From Liolophura sinensis (lineage: Eukaryota; Mollusca; Polyplacophora; Chitonida; Chitonidae), in the NCBI RefSeq assembly GCF_032854445.1, contig NW_027018242.1, positions 1-52,977 of the forward strand: a stretch of 52,977 nt of DNA. The letters run 5' to 3'. The notes below the pieces were generated by a model. That model saw nothing but the letters and a program-made list of their open reading frames with translations, had not been told where the DNA came from and did not search any database. Made by a program: the position numbers and the translations under genes. Below, in pieces: positions 47,628 to 52,977 of the stretch. Position 1 is the stretch's first letter, and every line of letters starts with the position of its first letter.

Positions 47628-50600
47628 GTAAGAGGCTAATCCGACGTATTTTGTGACGAGAAATCGAATGGTGCAAACCGCGTTGCTCTCCGACCAATAC
47701 TTTTGGCTGTAGGCACAATTGAATGATCAATTATGTCAAAATCACGTGCCCAGCAACGGCTCTTACTCCATGGAAACCAAGGAAATTTCCAATTTTCAAC
47801 ACCTGGAGATGCCTGGCCCAATTGCGCATCTTTTGGCACCTTATTGATGTGGGTCAGTGTTCAATTGTACTTTTTACAGCAGACTCTATTAAGTATCTTG
47901 TGGTTTTTATTTAAAAATGGTGTGGTTTTTCTACATGTAGATAAAGACATTGAGTTTATCTTCGACTTAGAAGTAAGACATTTGCTGGGTGAGTTAAATG
48001 GGCTTGGCCCAAAGATTTGACGTCTTCTGGGCTACCGAAGGGCACGTAACTTATAATCAAAAGTTGAATATAGTAATGACCATTCGAGATGGTGCATAGT
48101 ACATGTAGCCGATTTCAATTAGCAAAAGGACCAGGGAAAAATCCAAAAGTGGAAAAAATGTTCCAATGCTGCTGGTAAGAGGCTAATCCGACGTATTTTG
48201 TGACGAGAAATCGAATGGTGCAAACCGCGTTGCTCTCCGACCAATACTTTTGGCTGTAGCCACAATTGAATCATCATTTATGTCAAAATCAGGTGCCCAG
48301 CAACGGCTCTTACTCCATGGAAACCAAGGAAATTTGCAATTTTTCAACAGCTGGAGATGCCTAACCCAATTGCGCATCTTTTGACACCTTATTGATGTGG
48401 GTCAGTGTTCAATTGTACTTTTTACAGCAGACTGTATCAAGTACCTTGTGTTTTTTATATAAAAATGGTGTGGTTTTTCTACATGTAGATAAAGACATTG
48501 AGTTTGTCTTCGACTTAGAAGTAAGACATTTGCTGGGTGAGTTAAATGGGCTTGGCCCAAAGATTTGACATCTTCTGGGCTACCGAAGGGCACATAACTT
48601 ATAATCAAAAGTTGAATATAGTAATGACCAGTCGCGATGGTGCATAGTACATGTAGCCGATTTCAATAGCAAAAGGACCAGGCAAAAATCCAAAAGTGGA
48701 AAAAATGTTCCAATGCTGCTGGTAAGAGGCTAATCCGACGTATTTTGTGACGAGAAATCGAATGGTGCAAACCGCGTTGCTCTCCGACCAATACTTTTGG
48801 ATGTAGTCACAATTGAATGATCAATTATGTCCAAAATCACGTGCCTAGCAACGGCTCTTACTCCATGGAAACCAAGGAAATTTACAATTTTTCAACACCT
48901 GGAGATGCCTGGCCCAATTGCGCATCTTTTGGCACCTTATTGATGTGGGTCAGTGTTCAATTGTACTTTTTACAGCAGACTCTATTAAGTATCTTGTGGT
49001 TTTTATTTAAAAATGGTGTGGTTTTTCTACATGTAGATAAAGACATTGAGTTTATCTTCGACTTAGAAGTAAGACATTTGCTGGGTGAGTTAAATGGGCT
49101 TGGCCCAAAGATTTGACGTCTTCTGGGCTACCGAAGGGCACGTAACTTATAATCAAAAGTTGAAATATAGTAATGACCAGTCGCGATGGTACATAGTACA
49201 TGTAGCCGATTTCAATTAGCAAAAGGACCAGGGAATAATCCAAAAGTGGAAAAAATGTTCCAATTGCTGCTGGTAAGAGGCTAATCCGACGTATTTTGTG
49301 ACGAGAAATCGAATGGTGCAAACCGCGTTGCTCTCCGACCAATACTTTTGGCTGTAGCCACAATTGAATCATCATTTATGTCAAAATCACGTGCCAGCAA
49401 CGGCTCTTACTCCATGGAAACCAAGGAAATTTGCAATTTTCAACACCTGGAGATGCCTAACCCAATTGCGCATCTTTTGACACCTTATTGATGTGGGTCA
49501 GTGTTTCAATTGTACTTTTTACAGCAGACTGTATCAAGTACCTTGTGTTTTTTTATATAAAAATGGTGTGGTTTTTCTACATGTAGATAAAGACATTGAG
49601 TTTATCTTCGACTTAGAAGTAAGACATTTGCTGGGTGAGTTAAATGGGCTTGGCCCAAAGATTTGACGTCTTCTGGGCTACCAAAGGGCACATAACTTAT
49701 AATCAAAAGTTGAATATAGTAATGACCAGTCGCGGTGGTACATAGTACATGTAGCCGATTTCAATTAGCAAAAGGACCAGGCAAAAATCCAAAAGTGGAA
49801 AAAATGTTCCAATGCTGCTGGTAAGAGGCTAATCCGACGTATTTTGTGACGAGAAATCGAATGGTGCAAACCGCGTTGCTCTCCGACCAATACTTTTGGC
49901 TGTAGCCACAATTGAATCATCATTTATGTCAAAATCACGTGCCCAGCAACGGCTCTTACTCCATGGAAACCAAGGAAATTTGCAATTTTTCAACAGCTGG
50001 AGATGCCTGACCCAATTGCGCATCTTTTGACACCTTATTGATGTGGGTCAGTGTTCAATTGTAATTTTTACAGCAGACTGTATCAAGTACCTTGTGTTTT
50101 TTATATAAAAATGGTGTGGTTTTTCTACATGTAGATAAAGACATTGAGTTTATCTTCGACTTAGAAGTAAGACATTTGCTGGGTGAGTTAAATGGGCTTG
50201 GCCCAAAGATTTCACGTCTTCTGGGCTACCGAAGGGCACATAACTTATAACCAAAAGTTGAATATAGTAATGACCAGTCGCGATGGTACATAGTACATGT
50301 AGCCGATTTCAATTAGCAAAAGGAACAGGCAAAAATCCAAAGTGGAAAAAAATGTTCCAATGCTGCTGGTAAGAGGCTAATCCGACGTATTTTGTGACGA
50401 GAAATCGAATGGTGCAAACCGCGTTGCTCTCCGACCAATACTTTTGGCTGTAGCCACAATTGAATCATTTATGTCAAAATCACGTGCCCAGCAACGGCTC
50501 TTACTCCATGGAAACCAAGGAAAATTTACAATTTTTCAACACCTGGAGATGCCTGGCCCAATTGCGCATCTTTTGGCACCTTATTGATGTGTGTCAGTGT

Positions 50601-51464
50601 TCAATTGTACTTTTTACAGCAGACTGTATCAAGTACCTTGTGTTTTTTTATATAAAAATGGTGTGGTTTTTCTACATGCAGATAAAGACATTAAGTTTAT
50701 CTTCGACTTAGAAGTAAGACATTTGCTGGGTGAGTTAAATGGGCTTGGCCGAAAGACTTGGCGTCTTCTGGGCTACCGAAGGGCACATAACTTATAATCA
50801 AAGTTGAATATAGTAATGACCAGTCGCGATGGTACATAGTACATGTTGCCGATTTCAATTAGGAAAAAGGACCAGGCAAAAATCCAAAAGTGGAAAAAAT
50901 GTTCCAATGCTGCTGGTAAGAGGCTAATCCGACGTATTTTGTGACGAGAAATCGAATGGTGCAAACCGCGTTGCTCTCCGGCTAATACTTTTGGCTGTAG
51001 CCACAATTGAATCATCATTTATGTCAAAATCACGTGCCCAGCAACGGCTCTTACTCCATGGAAACCAAGGAAAATTTACAATTTTTCAAAAGCTGTAGAT
51101 GCCTGGCCCAATTGCGCATCTTTTGACACCTTATTGATGTGGGTCAGTGTTCAATTGTACTTTTTACAGCAGACTGTATCAAGTACCTTGTGTTTTTTTA
51201 TATAAAATTGGTGTGGTTTTTCTACATGTAGATAAAGACATTGAGTTTGTCTTCGACTTAGAAGTAAGACATTTGCTGGGTGAGTTAAATGGCTTGGCCC
51301 AGAGATTTGACATCTTCTGGGCTACCGAAGGGCACATAACTTATAATCAAAAGTTGAATATAGTAATGACCAGTCGCGATGGTGCATAGTACATGTAGCC
51401 GATTTCAATTAGCAAAAGGACCAGGCAAAAATCCAAAAGTGGAAAAAATGTTCCAATGCTGCTG
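47628..51464. repeat. Second seven-monomer unit, copy 1 (m89-m95)
   Basis: Monomers start at 47628, 48175, 48722, 49273, 49821, 50369 and 50916. m89 carries tgtaggcacaattg and gaccattcgagatggtgc. m90 carries aaaatcaggtgcc. m91 carries ggatgtagtc and gtgcctagc. m92 carries ctaccaaagg and gcggtgg. m93 carries gtaattttt, gatttcacg and ataaccaaaag. m94 has the 3-bp deletion shared with m86. m95 carries ctccggctaatac and caaaagctgtag. m90-m93 follow the same order of types as m64-m67, so the two seven-monomer units are related, while m89, m94 and m95 differ. Confidence 0.9.
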
Positions 51465-52977
51465 GTAAGAGGCTAATCCGACGTATTTTGTGACGAGAAA
51501 TCGAATGGTGCAAACCGCGTTGCTCTCCGACCAATACTTTTGGCTGTAGGCACAATTGAATGATCAATTATGTCAAAATCACGTGCCCAGCAACGGCTCT
51601 TACTCCATGGAAACCAAGGAAATTTCCAATTTTTCAACACCTGGAGATGCCTGGCCCAATTGCGCATCTTTTGGCACCTTATTGATGTGGGTCAGTGTTC
51701 AATTGTACTTTTTACAGCAGACTCTATTAAGTATCTTGTGGTTTTTATTTAAAAATGGTGTGGTTTTTCTACATGTAGATAAAGACATTGAGTTTATCTT
51801 CGACTTAGAAGTAAGACATTTGCTGGGTGAGTTAAATGGGCTTGGCCCAAAGATTTGACGTCTTCTGGGCTACCGAAGGGCACGTAACTTATAATCAAAA
51901 GTTGAATATAGTAATGACCATTCGAGATGGTGCATAGTACATGTAGCCGATTTCAATTAGCAAAAGGACCAGGGAAAAATCCAAAAGTGGAAAAAATGTT
52001 CCAATGCTGCTGGTAAGAGGCTAATCCGACGTATTTTGTGACGAGAAATCGAATGGTGCAAACCGCGTTGCTCTCCGACCAATACTTTTGGCTGTAGCCA
52101 CAATTGAATCATCATTTATGTCAAAATCAGGTGCCCAGCAACGGCTCTTACTCCATGGAAACCAAGGAAATTTGCAATTTTTCAACAGCTGGAGATGCCT
52201 AACCCAATTGCGCATCTTTTGACACCTTTTATTTATTGATGTGGGTCAGTGTTCAATTGTACTTTTTACAGCAGACTGTATCAAGTACCTTGTGTTTTTT
52301 ATATAAAAATGGTGTGGTTTTTCTACATGTAGATAAAGACATTGAGTTTGTCTTCGACTTAGAAGTAAGACATTTGCTGGGTGAGTTAAATGGGCTTGGC
52401 CCAAAGATTTGACATCTTCTGGGCTACCGAAGGCACATAACTTATAATCAAAAGTTGAATATAGTAATGACCAGTCGCGATGGTGCATAGTACATGTAGC
52501 CGATTTCAATTAGCAAAAAGGACCAGGCAAAAATCCAAAAGTGGAAAAAAATGTTCCAATGCTGCTGGTAAGAGGCTAATCCGACGTATTTTGTGACGAG
52601 AAATCGAATGGTGCAAACCGCGTTGCTCTCCGACCAATACTTTTGGATGTAGTCACAATTGAATGATCAATTATGTCAAAATCACGTGCCTAGCAACGGC
52701 TCTTACTCCATGGAAACCAAGGAAATTTACAATTTTTCAACACCTGGAGATGCCTGGCCCAATTGCGCATCTTTTGGCACCTTATTGATGTGGGTCAGTG
52801 TTCAATTGTACTTTTTACAGCAGACTCTATTAAGTATCTTGTGGTTTTTATTTAAAAATGGTGTGGTTTTTCTACATGTAGATAAAGACATTGAGTTTAT
52901 CTTCGACTTAGAAGTAAGACATTTGCTGGGTGAGTTAAATGGGCTTGGCCCAAAGATTTGACGTCTTCTGGGCTACC
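51465..52977. repeat. Second seven-monomer unit, partial copy 2 (m96-m98)
   Basis: Monomers start at 51465, 52013 and 52568; the last is cut by the window end after 410 bp. m96, m97 and m98 repeat m89, m90 and m91 at offsets of 3,837-3,846, including tgtaggcacaattg, gaccattcgagatggtgc, aaaatcaggtgcc and ggatgtagtc. m97 is 555 bp, in part because of a 6-bp insertion near 52228-52235 that turns gacaccttattg into gacaccttttatttattg. The unit presumably continues past the window. Confidence 0.9.

Larger units (their letters stand above)
1..52977. repeat. 548-bp satellite DNA array filling the whole window
   Basis: Every position belongs to a tandem head-to-tail monomer of about 548 bp. Starts (gtaagaggct or a close variant) fall at 1, 549, 1098, 1646, 2092, 2640, 3188 and so on to 52568, giving 97 complete copies and one 410-bp partial copy. 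Most complete copies are 548 or 549 bp; six are 444-447 bp. Landmarks in order are a CpG-rich start, a TGGCTGTAGCCA dyad, CACGTG, TCCATGGA, three CAATTG, a TATA-like A/T stretch, TCTACATGTAGA, TGGGCTTGGCCCA, TACATGTA and a run of A-tracts. No inverted copy, no inserted element and no flanking unique DNA is visible. I do not recognise the family. The phase is arbitrary. Organisation of this kind is known from centromeric, pericentromeric and subtelomeric satellites of eukaryotes; the location here is inference. Confidence 0.98.

Noticed and set aside
1-52977. CRISPR array or phage or plasmid repeat system
   Set aside because: The repeat is 548 bp with no short repeat-spacer alternation and no unique spacers; differences between copies are scattered substitutions and indels.
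1-52977. Telomeric repeat or array boundary at either end
   Set aside because: Both ends of the window are inside the satellite; no short telomere-like repeat or unique flank is present.

Overview
The whole 52,977-base window is one uninterrupted head-to-tail satellite array. I find no protein-coding gene, RNA gene, transposon, CRISPR array or stretch of unique sequence. In the phase used here each monomer begins with gtaagaggct. There are 97 complete monomers (m1 to m97) and a 410-base partial one (m98). The basic length is 548 bp, or 549 with one extra A, and a minor class of six copies is 444-447 bp long. All monomers point the same way, and neither array edge is in the window. A long array with a monomer of this size and higher-order organisation points to a eukaryotic genome, most likely pericentromeric, centromeric or subtelomeric heterochromatin. 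The sequence alone does not tell me which lineage or chromosome region. Many subtype-defining differences are CpG to TpG/CpA changes, which suggests, but does not prove, a genome with CpG methylation.

Layout: 1-5825 holds a block with a 2,639-bp (five-monomer) periodicity, including two short monomers. 5826-8017 is a two-monomer repeat (1,096 bp) present twice. 8018-11854 is seven ordinary monomers. 11855 to about 16770 is an almost exact second copy of 1 to about 4900 (offset 11,854-11,857). 16586-20972 is eight monomers with many one-base indels. 20973-27350 is a six-monomer unit of about 3.19 kb present twice, each copy with one short monomer. 27351-32280 is nine mixed monomers. 32281-39955 is a seven-monomer unit (3,837 bp) present twice. 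39956-40503 is a single monomer. 40504-44341 is a three-monomer unit (1,645 bp) in two copies plus the beginning of a third. 44342-47627 is six mixed monomers. 47628-52977 is another seven-monomer unit (about 3,837 bp), sharing several monomer types with the 32-40 kb unit, in one full copy and the start of a second.

Nothing here works together as a gene system. The content is structural: nested tandem duplications of different order (2, 3, 5, 6 and 7 monomers, plus an 11.85-kb copy), monomers that switch subtype internally as expected of unequal crossover or gene conversion, one ancestral 102-bp microhomology deletion carried along by the duplications, and sharp differences in one-base indel density that may reflect consensus quality. 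Open reading frames of 60-126 codons recur because the monomer recurs; they are broken by stops and frameshifts between copies and are not annotated as genes. Monomer boundaries and variant assignments were made by eye.
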